Assembly (NCBI GenBank): GCA_019775845.1
Contig: JADQAV010000015.1
Span: forward strand, 744,001-808,000
Direction of reading: 5' to 3'
Source of the DNA: Myrmaecium sp. VS I D KN 1
Lineage: Eukaryota > Ascomycota > Dothideomycetes > Valsariales > Valsariaceae
Length of the DNA stretch: 64,000 nucleotides
The notes beneath the pieces are model-generated. The model was not told the DNA's origin. It searched no databases and saw nothing but the letters and a program-made list of their open reading frames with translations. Shown piece by piece: positions 10,737-22,105 of this stretch (within the stretch, counting starts at the first letter, position 1; every line of letters begins with the position of its first letter). The position numbers and the translations under genes were made by a program.

Positions 10737-12193
10737 GTCTCTTTAAAGGGGCGCTGTTCAGGATGCAACCCCCAATCGCCAACCGGACTCGGCTCGTGCT
10801 GGCGAAGCTCGAGCTGTTACTGGTGAAGCGATGAGATGCAGAAAATCCAGTTGATATATATTCAGCAGAAGTCCAGGGTCCGTTGTTGCAGTGTGGGTGG
10901 GAAGAAAATTCTTCTTGCGCCGGCGCACGCCGTGTCCGCCGTGACTTCCGAGAAGTGGCCGAGGCACACGATGAGCCGCGATGGCGGCGGCATGGACCAC
11001 CGGAAGGCTGTAGAGTCTGGGGGGAGAAGAGAGGCGATGCGGGGAAGCTTAATGAGACATCCTGCTGTCAAGTCGAGATGGACGGGGTGCCAGTTGTGAC
11101 TTTTGAGATCCTGAAGAAGGTGCCCACTGCCCAACGACTGCGGTTAATCACCCTTTTGCGCCCTGTTCACATTATTGTCAGAGAAAAGCCTCCCTACGGA
11201 AAGGATGGAAGGGACCCATAAAACAGGTCAAGGAAAGATCCGGACGGTGCCCAAGAGAGGATGTAAAGAGTTGAGGACGACAACATTGGCGGAATTTGAG
11301 GACACGTATCGACCATACTCATAGCCCAGCAGTGAAGAACTGCGGGTCGGACTGTGGCATCAATGACGGGGTTTTGGTGCCTTCAGCGATGGATGTCGTT
11401 AAAGGAGTTCGTAAAGGAGTTCGTCGGCAGTGGTGACCGGTCACACTGGAGAAGTAGGTATGTAGATAGGTGTCAGCCAAGCTCCTACGGTAGGTACTCA
11501 CGTAAGGTACTTCAGGTTAACGTTTACGTTGTAGTCAGCCAAACCGTTCCTGTCGGCCGGTCCAATCCTTGTGCAGAGCGGGAGCGGGGCGAGTCGAGCA
11601 GGGAAGGAACGCGTCCGGAAATAAGGCATGCAAGCCCGCCGATTCGCTCGTGGACGTCGGGTTCCATGGGACATCCCTCGTGAAGACCTATCGGCAGGCG
11701 TCTGATTGGCCGGTCCTCTCTCCCCCGCCTTTCCCCACGCCCCCCGCACTCACTCTCCAGTCTCCACCCGCCCCTACAGAAAGAACATCATGGAGTACCC
11801 CACGTCATGTATCTTATCAGTTCAATGGCCTGGCGCTTGTTCCCCCACATCGCGGGGACTGAATTGGCGCTCCAAGTGCCGGAAACACCTTAACGGGACG
11901 CCGTCGGCAGTGTGAACTCGGGGATCCGTCACTCACTCACTCCCCGTCAGCTCTCATCAAGCCCCGCTCGATGGACGAGGACGAGTTGACCGCATCCGAC
12001 CATCATTAGCCGCACCCGCCACCACCACCACCGCCGCTCACCATGTGATCTCTTCCTCCTCATAATCCCGTCTCCTCTCCCATCCTTGGTCGCACTCTTC
12101 TTCCCTTCCATCCCCACCCTGCCCTTTTCTTCCTCCACTTACTCTCCCTACCGTCCCACCTCTCCATCACCAATTCCCGTTCGCAAGCCCACT
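10737..12193. other. Intergenic, tRNA to permease
   Basis: About 1.45 kb with no supportable gene. A short tandem duplication (TAAAGGAGTTCG twice) lies at 11399-11423. The last 120 bp before the permease start are C/T-rich leader. Confidence 0.5.
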
Positions 12194-13951
12194 ATGAGGG
12201 CTCCGGACGACGCCAGCAGTGTCCGTCCTCCATCGCTCGACGACGAGAAGAAGATCGGCGTTGAGCGTGCTGAAAACCATGGCTATGGCGACCTCCCTCC
12301 TGACCCCGATGCTGGCCTGAGCGAGGAGGAGAAAGCCGCGATTGTACGTCCTTGGGCACGGCCAGATATCCAAGTTTTGTACTGACGTTGCGCGATTAGG
12401 ATAGGAAGCTGCTCTGGAAACTCGATCTGCAATTGATCCCTTGGGTACGTGCATTACAATCTCCTTCTTCTGTGCGGAGTGTTGAGTACAATTACATCCG
12501 TCCATGTCAGCAATGTGGCGGCGGTGCCTTGGCGCATGCCTCCCAAGTTGACCGTGCGATGAGATCATCCGCCTCTGTTCGTGGGAATGTACGGAGAGAC
12601 TCACGCTGACCATGCCTAGCTCTGTTTCCTCTACCTGATCTCCTTCCTGGACCGCACGAACATCGGCAACGCGAAGATCGACGGCCTGCAAACCGACTTG
12701 CACATGACGAATGGCCAGTACAACGCCTCGCTGTCCATCTTCTTCGTCAGCTACGCCGTGTTCGAGCCGCTCACCAACGTCCTTCTCAAGCGCATGCGCC
12801 CCTCTCTCTTCCTCCCGCTCATCATGGTCATCTGGGGCATCGTCATGACGACCATGGGCCTGGTGCACGACTTCTCCGGCCTGGCGGCGGCGCGCTGGTT
12901 TCTCGGCCTCGCCGAGGCGGGCCTCTTCCCGGGCATCAACTACTATCTCTCCTGCTGGTACAAGCGAAGCGAGTTTGGCATCCGGGCTGCCGTCTTCTTC
13001 TCCGGCGCCGCGATCGCGGGTTCCTTCGGTGGCCTGCTGGCCGCCGCCATCGCGCAGATGGACGGCATCGGCGGCAAGCCGGGATGGGCGTGGATCTTCA
13101 TCCTCGAGGGCCTGGCCACCGTCCTCGTGGGCGGCATCTCCTACTGGATGGTGCACGACTTCCCGGACGAGGCCAAGTTCCTCTCGGACGTGGACCGGGT
13201 CCGGGTGATCCGCCGGCTGAAGGCGGACCAGCAGTCCTCCGCGGAGCACGAGGCGTTCAAGATGAGCTACTTCTGGGCGTCGGTCAAGGACTGGAAGACG
13301 TGGGCGTTCGCCATCATCTACATGGGCGCGGACGGGGCCCTCTACGCCTTCTCCCTCTTCCTCCCGACCATCATCAACGAGCTCGGGTACACGTCCACGA
13401 CGGCCAACCTGCTCTCCGTCCCGCCGTACGTGGCCGCCTGCATCGTCACGATCGCGATCGGCTTCCTCGCCGACCGGACGCGGCAGCGGGGGCTCTGCAA
13501 CATCGCCGTCGTCTTCCTCGGCATCGCCGGCTTCGCCATGCTGCTGGGCTCGCAGCGGGCCGGGGTCAAGTACGCGGCCACGTTCCTGGGCGCGATGGGC
13601 ATCTACCCCTGCATCGCCAACACCATCTCCTGGGCCTCCAACAATGTCGAAGGGGTCTACAAGCGCGGCGTCACCCTCGGCTTCGTCATCGGCTGGGGCA
13701 ACCTGAACGGCGTGGTCAGCTCGAACATCTACCGCAGCCGCGACAAGCCCGAGTTCTACCTCGGTCACGGCGTCGTCCTCGCCTACATGGTCCTCTTCCT
13801 CCTCGGCGGCAGCGTCGTCACCCACCTCCTCCTCCGCCGCGAGAACGCGAAACGCCTCGCCGGCGCCCGCGACCACTGGGTTCAGGGCAAGAGTCCGGCT
13901 GAGATTGAGCTGATGGGCGATCGCCGGCCGGATTTTATCTATACGACGTAG
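12194..13951 (+). CDS. MFS permease, anion:cation symporter (ACS) family
   Basis: Plasma-membrane uptake permease of the group holding yeast Dal5 and Tna1 (allantoate, nicotinate and other organic anions). Exons 12194-12343, 12400-12444 and 12620-13951 give 508 residues with about 12 TM segments. Typical ACS landmarks: KLLWKLDLQLIPW before TM1, FLYLISFLDRTNIGNAKIDG, the loop GLAEAGLFPGINYYLSCWYK, and TLGFVIGWGNLNGVVSSNIY. The C-tail ends DRRPDFIYTT, also typical of the group. The third exon is strongly G/C-ending in codon choice, which creates long shadow frames on both strands. Substrate is not predictable. It is convergent with the Zn2Cys6 factor; a regulatory link would be speculation. Confidence 0.92.
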
Positions 13952-14990
13952 TACATGGTCTTTGTTCTTTTATTTCTTTTCTTGTGGTGGCCTGGCGGTT
14001 GTGAGAGGGAGAAAGAGAAGAGGTGGTTGTATATAGATGGTCGGCGTATATGAATCTCCAAGACTATGTCCTTTTCCCTTCTTGGTCCACGCATCTGAAG
14101 CTGAGGGGGTAGCGGGGCGTTGTTGGTGGGAAGAAAGGAGAACTTGTGCCCACTGTATATACATCATGGTAAATCCTATCATCATATATGAATATCTATA
14201 CCGAAATATCCATATATCATATATATTTCCATCCGGTCCTGCCTGTTTTATGCAGATGAACTATAAGCGGATAGAACCGACTGTTCCCATCAGATTCGGT
14301 GCCGTCTATCCCGTCCCTGCATTATGACGAGGGGGATGTAAGACATAAATGAAATAAAAAAAAAGACTCCGGGTTTCTTCGAGATCTTCCGGATTATTCC
14401 TCTTTGATTTAAAAAGGGATTATTACCGTATTATCGGGTTTCCTTTCTTTTAGAAAATCAAAGTATTTACTTATTTTCTTTACTTCATCCCTTATAATGG
14501 ATTTTTTCTTTGGATATGATTATATCCCTTTTTATGCTCCTTCTTCTTGATCGATTAAGGACACGAGATAGTAATTAGTCCGCTTACTACTAGTAATTTA
14601 TCCCTACTTATATATATAGCGCAGGATAAGGTCACGGGGGCCAAGGGAAAAGAAATAAAAGGTAATTTTTTTTTTAAGATTCCACTTGGACTGACGTCCC
14701 GTCGTCCCCCGGGGTGGTATAGATCATCATATATCACGAAAGAGACGGAGAGAGCAGAGAAAGAAAGAGAGTAGAGATCTCTATTAGAAAAATAGAAAAG
14801 AGAACATAACTAGAAAAACGCCAGGACCCTAAACTACATAACATGTGGAGATGGGATATCATATCATACAAGGTTCCCCCAGGGTATCTATCCGCTTCCA
14901 CCCACCGACGCCGGATGCGTAACATCCGAAAACATACATCCATTCCCCCCCTCCCTCTGCCTGCCACACCCCACACGCGCAACTCAGCAC
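13952..14990. other. Convergent spacer with AT-rich block
   Basis: Tail-to-tail spacer between the permease and the Zn2Cys6 factor. From about 14340 to 14830 the sequence turns sharply AT-rich, with A- and T-runs, right after a very GC-rich coding exon. No gene, terminal repeats or transposase remains were recognised. Confidence 0.5.
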
Positions 14991-17852
14991 TCATGCGACC
15001 CCTTCGACCCCAAAGCCTCCACGCGCGAACGGTCCGGCAGCCTGCTGCTGCTGTTGTTTATGCTGCTGCTGCTGAAGGGGACCGGCGGTAGCTGGATCCG
15101 TCGTGAACCAGCTCCAGTCTTGGTCGATGTCCACGTTGGGGATGTTGTTCCAGCTGAACCCGCCGACAGCCGTAGGGCCCCAGATCATCGCGTCGTCGCC
15201 GCCGCCGCTGCTGCTATTGCTGGAGGAGTGCGATTGTTGTTGTTGTTGTTGTTGTTGTTGCTGCTGCTGGTGTTGTCCCTGCCCCGCGTGGGGCATGTAA
15301 AAGCCATCATATGCGATGAATGGGAGGTTCGCATTCATGTTATCAGCGGCAGCATTGAGAAGAGTCGAATGTTGGTTTTGCTGCTGTTGCTGTTGTTGTT
15401 GTTGTCGTTGTGATTGCAGGTGTTGGTGGTGATGAACTGGAGAGACGCTCGGTGGAAAGCCAGCAAATGTGGTGTCAAAGCTGGTTGAGGATGGCGGCGT
15501 GTTTTGAGTGGCGCTAGAACTAGAAGCCGGAGAGGGTGCCTGGATAGAAACGTGCCTGAATTTATCGCCCAGTCGAACGGATATAGTGCCAAAGTATGGG
15601 ATGATGATTTTTGAGGACATGTTAGGGTTGGCCTTGGCGCAGGCTGCGGCACATTCAGGATTCGTCCGAACAATGCTCAGCTGCTTCAGGACGTGGTAGC
15701 TCTGCGCAGCGACTTTTCCGCCTTTCTCCGAAGATGCTCGTTGGAAGATGTCCATTGAAATCTCAATGAGCCGCCAGTCATTCTCTTCCTGTTGTGGGTC
15801 GGGAGCCTGCTGCGGACTGAGACGACCGTATCCGAGAAGGGTGAGAGCTAAGATGACAGAGGCAGTGAAACCGATGAAATCGACGGCTTTGCACTCGTAT
15901 AGAGGTTCGCCGTTGCCGCTTCGGAGAAATTGGTATAACCTGAGCAACTCGCGGGCCGCCTTTATACAGGTCGTTCTGCTGTATTCGAACCGCGGATTCG
16001 TAGCTGATTTCAGCATGAACGGCAGGTGCAGATATACGCGAACTTGATGGAAGCACATCTGATGCATGGTGCGTTCGCGGAGCTCGGCAGGTTCGACGGT
16101 GGCATCTAAAACCAAATTTGCTGGATCCCAGTATCCCGCTGGCAGTTTTGCAGCAAGCTCCTCGAGCTCTCCATCGAGATCCAAGGCGGACGAATAGGCC
16201 TGGTCACGGACACCCTGTGTTCTGTCGATGACTTGACTTGTTATCTTGCACATTTCCACCATGTAGGCAGTAGGGGATAAGTAAGGTCCCACGGTAGCAT
16301 CCGTAACTGTCAAGTCACAGTGCGAATCGGGTATCCCATAGGGCAAGCCCAGAAGTAAGCTCAAGAACCGATCACCTTGATAGATGCTCCACCATATACT
16401 ATCCCGGGCTGGTGAACTAGCATGATTCCGAGGAAGGCCCTGCATGGCGCGAGGTCAGTTAGTAGGACATTGTCATAAGGTCACGTACTATACGTACGAT
16501 CAATTGCGCAAACGTGAGCGCCCTCCGCAAGGCTATCCAGGCCTTACGAGGCTGGCCGATATCGGCACAAACTTTGGAGAACAGAATGATACACTCCATG
16601 CCCTCCAAAGTAGCCGCATACTCATCGTCGGAGATGACCAAGTTCTCCACGATAGATGTGTACCGGTCGGAGTCGTCATTGTCAATAGTGATGCCCACGG
16701 CAAGGACGAGCGTTCCTAGTTCTCCGGGAGATGCATTGTTCCCCTCGGCGAGAAGGTTACTGCCGTACTCGAGCAGTGTCATATTGATCCCTGTCAGACC
16801 AGGTGCCTTGGTTCGCCAAGTCTTCCACCAAGCCTGGCCTTGTCTGAATAGTGGTATCAGCTGGTCAAACGGCGGCAAGGCCGCCAGTAAGGCTTTGCGT
16901 GTACGATCATGCTTGGCATTGATGGCAGGATTAATGACGGATTCGCTGATGGACTCGGGGGTGACCACCCCGCGATATTCGCGGAAGGCAAGCCGCTCAC
17001 CCCCCTTTTCGTGGCAGGCCGACCCAACGTCCGCAGAGGGTTGTTCTTCCGCTCGACTTATCTGTTTGGACGTTAATCAGCGGAGTTGCGAGGAGCTGGT
17101 GGAAGGCGACGCACGACATCATTGTTGAACAAGGTTAACAGAGGGGCGCGGTCGTTGCTGCAGTTGTTCAGTTGCTCGCCGGAGTCGAGGACGGAGGGTT
17201 CGTGATGAGACGAACGGGGCGTGGTTGGCTGTGGATCGGCCCGGAGATCCCTCAGAGCTTCAGCAGCACTCCGGTCAACGCGCTCGTCGAGTAGGGCGGA
17301 TACGAGCGACTCGAGGCGGGAGACACGCTCACGGAGATTCTTCCGTTGGTCAACAATGGCCTCCGGATCCGCATGTTCCTGGTCGATGCAACGAGAACCT
17401 CGGGCGAAGCATTCGGAGCAGACGTTGGGGTTCTCCGATGTATAGATGCATCGGATCTTGCGACGACGGCCTGCTAGAGGTCAGGACAGAGCCGCGAACC
17501 GCGAATAGCGGACCATGTGGAGGGGGCAGCGGGATATCAGAGGCAGCGGCAGCGACGAGTAGACGCAGTACTCGCCCTGAGCTCACGCAGCGGCTTGATG
17601 TGCCAATCTCGAACCGACATGTGAAGAAGAAGATGAAGAAGAAGAAAAAGGAGGGGAAATGAGGGGCAGGGGATTGGTGGTGGGTGTGAACCAGGCGTCG
17701 ACATCGGCTCCTCCGTACCACGGACGAAACGAAGCATAGGGCACAGGTTATTCGAGAACGCTTAGTTGGTACATACATTCGAAGCAACTATGCGTGCCCT
17801 TCCTCATCTTCCTCCGCGCGATACGGTCGGGTGAAGTCCGTGTGGGGGGCAT
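14991..17852 (-). CDS. Zn2Cys6 transcription factor with fungal-specific TF domain and poly-Gln tail
   Basis: Binuclear zinc cluster regulator. Exons 17852-17777, 17470-17115, 17061-16498 and 16439-14991 give 814 residues. The zinc cluster is at residues 22-50 (CFECRRRKIRCIYTSENPNV then CSECFARGSRC), split by intron 1 inside the second Cys codon. A heptad-like stretch (LRERVSRLESLVSALLDERV) follows and fits a dimerising coiled coil. The middle-homology region spans exons 3-4 (WWSIYQGDRFLSLLLGLPYG is diagnostic). The C-terminal 150 residues carry several Gln runs around residues 705-720 and 750-765, plus a Q/H block near the end. The target pathway is unknown. The start Met at 17852 (MPPTRTSP) is preferred over an in-frame upstream Met at 18119. 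Confidence 0.9.
15233..15270. repeat. CAG/CAA trinucleotide repeat (poly-Gln in Zn2Cys6 gene)
   Basis: A TTG/CTG run on the + strand encodes about 12 consecutive Gln on the minus strand in the C-tail of the Zn2Cys6 factor. A second, shorter run lies at about 15374-15410 and a third near 15045-15075. Mixed CAA/CAG use suggests partial stabilisation. Confidence 0.9.
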
Positions 17853-18795
17853 CTCCTCCGCTACGGCGACGAATCGTGGGAGGGAGTTGGGCGGAGACGG
17901 AAGATGGAGACGCGGTTTGCAGATGCGTGCTGTTCGGATGAGCAGGCGGTTCACGGCGGTACGAAAGACGGACGAGGAGGAAGAGGGCGGAGAAGGGAGA
18001 AAGGGCGGACTATGAGGCAGAGGACTACACCAGCAGGCAGAGCCAGATGGACCGGGGGAGAGAGGCGAAGAAGGTTTCAGACTGGAAAGGAATGGCGAGT
18101 CTACGGAGGGGACGCGCAAGGCGCACTGATGCCTGGTGCCTGATGATTGCTGACAGAGAGACAGAGACGGGTTGAGTGGTACTGTAGCTACATTGGATTA
18201 GGTACCTGAGATGAGTTTAGTGGAGGAGTGGAAGGATGAAAGGATGAAAAGGTTGGTTGGCTGGTTGGTTGGTTGGATGCGGCCTTCCTTCGTCCGACGT
18301 CTTTCGTCCGGTCAGGGTCTAGTCATGGAGGCTGGAGAATGATTAGTCAGACTGACAGGGTATCAGGAAGCACCTCAAGGGCTGAGCGGTATGAGGATCT
18401 CACTCTAACAAAGACGAGTAGAAATGTAATCTTATCGGGGTGAGACCAGTCGACTCCAGTGTTGGCTTATGCAACTCGTGCTGGAATTCATTTATCAAAG
18501 TACGATCGACCGTTCCCACCTAGTACTCTACAGAAGAGAGAGCGAGCCTTGTGTGCCTGAGTGCCTGGTCTGCCAAGGATACTCGTCCTCAGGCCCACAG
18601 GCTTGGCGGGGAACTCTTGGCGACAAACCTGCTGTCGCCCACCGCCTGGGCCGTTTCGCTTCGCTTGGGCGGCCAATGACAGCGCCCCCTCAGATTTTGC
18701 ATGCCCGCACAACTTTGCCAACCCACCTCCAACTCTTCGTGCTTTCCTGTGCTTCGAACTCGACATCCCGACCAACGACGACAAATCCCAAAACC
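17853..18795. promoter_or_regulatory. Divergent promoter region, Zn2Cys6 factor / eL36
   Basis: A 943-bp spacer between divergent starts. It contains a GGTT-type tetranucleotide run at 18251-18277. No confident binding sites; the 18700-18795 leader before eL36 is C/T-rich. Confidence 0.5.
18251..18277. repeat. (GGTT)n tetranucleotide repeat
   Basis: Six GGTT/GGCT units in tandem in the spacer between the Zn2Cys6 factor and eL36. Confidence 0.85.
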
Positions 18796-19438
18796 ATGCC
18801 TCAAGTCAAAGAGAGGTCAGGCCTCATCGTCGGCCTTAACGCTGGCCACGTACGTCGCACCCGTCGCCTTCCTGCCGTCGAAGCAGCCCTTTTCCGCATC
18901 TTTCGCGCGCGCCGTCGCCGACCACCTTCTCTTTGGGACCAACCGCTAACTAGACCTGCTCTCCCTACAGAAAGTTACCCCCCGCCAGCCCGCTGAGAGG
19001 ATCTCCAGGAGGAAGGGCCAGTCCAGCAAGCGCACCAAGTGTAAGGATCAAAATGTGCAAGTTCCATGGAGCATGAGCTGACATTTTCTGCAGTCGTGAG
19101 GGAAATCGTCCGCGAGGTTGCCGGTTAGTACTCTCCGAATCACATCCAATTCTCCATCCATACCCGGCGACTCGGGACTCGCAATCTCGCTATCCGTAGC
19201 ATATATGCTCGGCAGACTACAGAAGGACGCTCCTTCCGAATTCAAGACAGTAGCTAACGTTGGTTTGTCCTCAGGCCTTGCCCCCTACGAGCGCCGTGTT
19301 ATCGAATTGCTCCGCAACTCCAAGGACAAGCGTGCCCGCAAGCTCGCCAAGAAGAGGCTCGGTACCTTCGGTCGCGCCAAGAGAAAGGTCGACGAGATGA
19401 CGAACATCATTGCTGAGTCCAGGCGTGCCGGTCACTAA
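18796..19438 (+). CDS. RPL36: 60S ribosomal protein eL36
   Basis: Structural protein of the large ribosomal subunit. Four exons, 18796-18849, 18971-19040, 19094-19123 and 19275-19438, give 105 residues, the normal family length. Landmarks: [60 protein letters not shown], and the basic tail [17 protein letters not shown]. Exon 3 is only 30 nt. Intron positions near the 5' end are typical of fungal ribosomal protein genes. Start context (AAACCATGC) is good. Confidence 0.97.
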
Positions 19439-20123
19439 ATCTTTTCATCGCTCTTCGGGTGAAGGACAAAAAGGACGATTGAGGATTTGGCTCTTTTTTC
19501 GTGGTTGCATTTTCAATGGTCAACAAGGCCTACCTCTGTGCTTCGTCTCTCAGTCGTCATGCAAGCACCGGGACAGGCCACAAGAGGGATACAGTAATGA
19601 AATAAAATTACGAGTTCTCTCAAAAGAACGCAAGAGCATACACATGTACGGAATGGGTTGCAATGGGAAGGTGGCGCCACGGAGCTTGCTACGATACAAA
19701 TCATTCTATTGCACCGTCTCTCATCCGCAGCTCCACACGCACTCGTAGGATGTTACGATGTGAATTCAGCTGTGGGAATGCTAATCTGCAGGTCCATTGC
19801 CTTCTCCGGTCAGCGCCGCTCTTATCCATCTCGAAGCCCCATCAAAATTTGCGTAGATGTTCTGCAACCGGCTCTGCTCTGCTAGCATGCCTGTCTTACC
19901 CAGGTGTGAAAGGCGCAGCGTTCAGAATCAGACAGGTTATCTGGTATCTGGAGTTGAGGACGGCAGGTAACAGCCCTCTACTTGCGGTCAAGCTTCATTC
20001 CTTCTCGTCAGTTCCAGTTGTGATATCCCTTGCTTCGATCCAGTATCATTCCCCACGCAGCACTTCCTTCAACGCAGAACAATGTCTATCCTGCACTCTG
20101 TTTTTGCCAGTCCAGTAGCAAGC
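19439..20123. other. Intergenic, eL36 to GT8 pseudogene
   Basis: 3' flank of eL36 and upstream side of the decayed glycosyltransferase. No supportable gene. Confidence 0.5.
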
Positions 20124-21047
20124 ATGGCCTTATCATCGTGGCGCCTTGTCACCCTTTGCTTCTTCCTTTTCTTTGCATCTGCTCTCCTCACTTTATCCCT
20201 CCAACAGCCCCGGAGTGAGCGGGCCGCTTAGACCGGCTCCGGTCTGGCTTACGCGACGTTCCTGACCTCGGACGACTCCGAAACTGACCAGTCGAAAAGC
20301 CGTAGAGTCTCTGACCATGAGGACGAGCAGAATGATCCGCACTTCCTGGCCGCTCGTGTCCTGGGGTACCAACTCCTCCACTCCCCGCGTACGCGGTCGA
20401 ACCTGTCACTACCGCTGATTATCTTGACCACGCCGTCCGTCGCGGCACGAAAGATCCGCCGTCTGGAAGCGGATGGCGCTATCGTCGTGCCCGTCGAGCC
20501 TCTCGATGCCCCCTGGATCCATGACAGCAACATCCCCTCTTCCCCTTCTCTGCGCACTACACGCACGACCTCGCACGGCTGCATCTGTGGAGGCAAACCC
20601 AGTTCCACAAGATTTGCTACCTCGAGCCCGGGACCATGCTCACCCGCTCCGGCGCCCTGGATGACATCTTCCTCGACCCGGCCGCGACCATACCGTCTCT
20701 GACGCACCACGACCTAGCTTCGCAACAACCTCCCCAACCACCTCCGCCGCCCCGTCCCCGTGCCCCCGCTCAGCCGGCTGCTCACCTACGCCCACCGACC
20801 GCAGGGTCCCATGCCCACCACCACCCTTACCGGGGACGGCGGTGCTGTCGGCGGTGCTGCTGGCGTCGGCGCCGTCATGCCCTGGACCGAGCGCTTTCCC
20901 GGCGCGGATGGCACCGCCCGAAGCGTGGTGGGCCGCTTCTGGGATCGCACGGGTTCCCGCGCCGCTGGCGATGAGGATGTGTACGCTCGCTGGCGGGAGC
21001 GGGCGGGCGAGATGAGGGGGTTCTGGCTTGGGAGGGAAAGGGGTTGA
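20124..21047 (+). pseudogene. GT8-family glycosyltransferase, decayed
   Basis: Recognisable GT8 (glycogenin/GlcNAc-transferase-like) pieces in order: a signal-anchor (LVTLCFFLFFASALLTLSL), YATFLTSDDSE, HFLAARVLGYQLLHSP, LEADGAIVVPVEPL, then LHLWRQTQFHKICYLEPGTM, LLTYAHRPQGPMP, and a C-terminal WRERAGEMRGFW. An in-frame TAG sits at 20229-20231. The frame changes between about 20520 and 20545, and again between about 20700 and 20760. The block that normally holds the NAGFF motif is missing. The metal-binding DxD of the family reads LEPGT here. No intron of normal size can explain these breaks (the GT-AG pair around the TAG is only 17 nt). Inferred non-functional; assembly error is the alternative for single breaks but not for the lost DxD and deleted block. 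Confidence 0.72.
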
Positions 21048-22105
21048 GAGCAGATGTGACACGGCTGGATTTCCGCGTGGGCTGGTGGGTAATCAAACTT
21101 CCCACTTGTGGTCCCCTGCTGCGGTAGTTTGGGTGCTTTTTTTGTTTTTGAGTTCTTTCTTTCTTCGAAGCTGGTGTGCGGATATTACCGCAAAGAAGCG
21201 TTTTTGATAGCATGCACTGTCCGCCTTGTAGGGGTAGTAGTAATTCGTCGTCAGTCACTCAATGAGATAAAATTGGACCCTAAGTCGGCCACTGAACACT
21301 TCGTTATAGTAGGACTATAGAGCGGTAGAGGAACCAAACGAGTCGGTACAGCAGCAGACCTGCGCCCTGTTCAGTTACTTGCCGTCTGCTGGAGCGATCT
21401 ATAGACATATGATGGCCGGAGGGAAGGTGGGAAGGGGGTCGGACGACGGATCTGAACTGTCATCAGAAGGGGGCTTTGGTTAGAACCAAGAACATTTCAA
21501 ATTCGTTGCACTTATCATTTTCGAGCTTTAGTGAAAGAGAGAAGAGATAAATTATTGTAGCCAAACGAAATGGTTGTTTACTCTATATTCTAAGAATATA
21601 TATATTTTACTTCTTTCTTCCCTTTCAACTACTCCGAAGCGAAATAGATGAAAATTCTCAAGATCAAAAGAAATATTTTCCATAAGAAGAAAAAAAATCT
21701 AAGGAAAAGATGCGAGAGTCGAAAGAAGAAGAAGAATAGAGAAATCCTCTAAGCTTTACACACTATCACGGTATCGTATAACAGTAGATCACACCAAGGT
21801 ATCATCATCCATAAATCATCTACTAAAGCATGGCACTGAGCCTTGACTGGACATTCCCCTAATACAATGTTCGAAAGCAACAGAGTATGCTGTGCCGTGG
21901 TACTGTATCCAATAGCGACGCGCCCCTTCTTCCATGCCGCAGCTCCCTTTTGCGAGACAAGTTAGACCGGTCATTGAGAAACGACCTCTTGATCAAGACA
22001 CCGCATGTCTACACTCACACTTCACACGCTCGATAGGTCTTTCAATAACGCTGCCAACATGGCCCTCCATATCGTGACAGCATCCGGCAATCATGTGGCC
22101 ACCTT
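21048..22105. other. Intergenic, AT-rich in part
   Basis: No gene. The part from about 21530 to 21800 is AT-rich with purine runs, similar in look to the block at 14.3-14.8 kb. It forms the 3' flank of the UBX gene. Confidence 0.5.

Noticed and set aside
12167-13876. 569-codon minus-strand open frame
   Set aside because: Exactly antisense to the ACS permease; caused by its G/C-ending codons. The product is Asp/Glu/Arg-rich with no motif.
13084-13902. 272-codon + strand frame inside the permease
   Set aside because: Out-of-frame shadow of permease exon 3.
12194-17852. Permease plus Zn2Cys6 factor as a small metabolic cluster
   Set aside because: No biosynthetic or catabolic enzyme lies between or beside them; convergent order alone is not evidence.
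20210-20231. Intron explaining the stop in the GT8 gene
   Set aside because: The only GT-AG pair spanning the TAG is 17 nt, far too short for a fungal intron.
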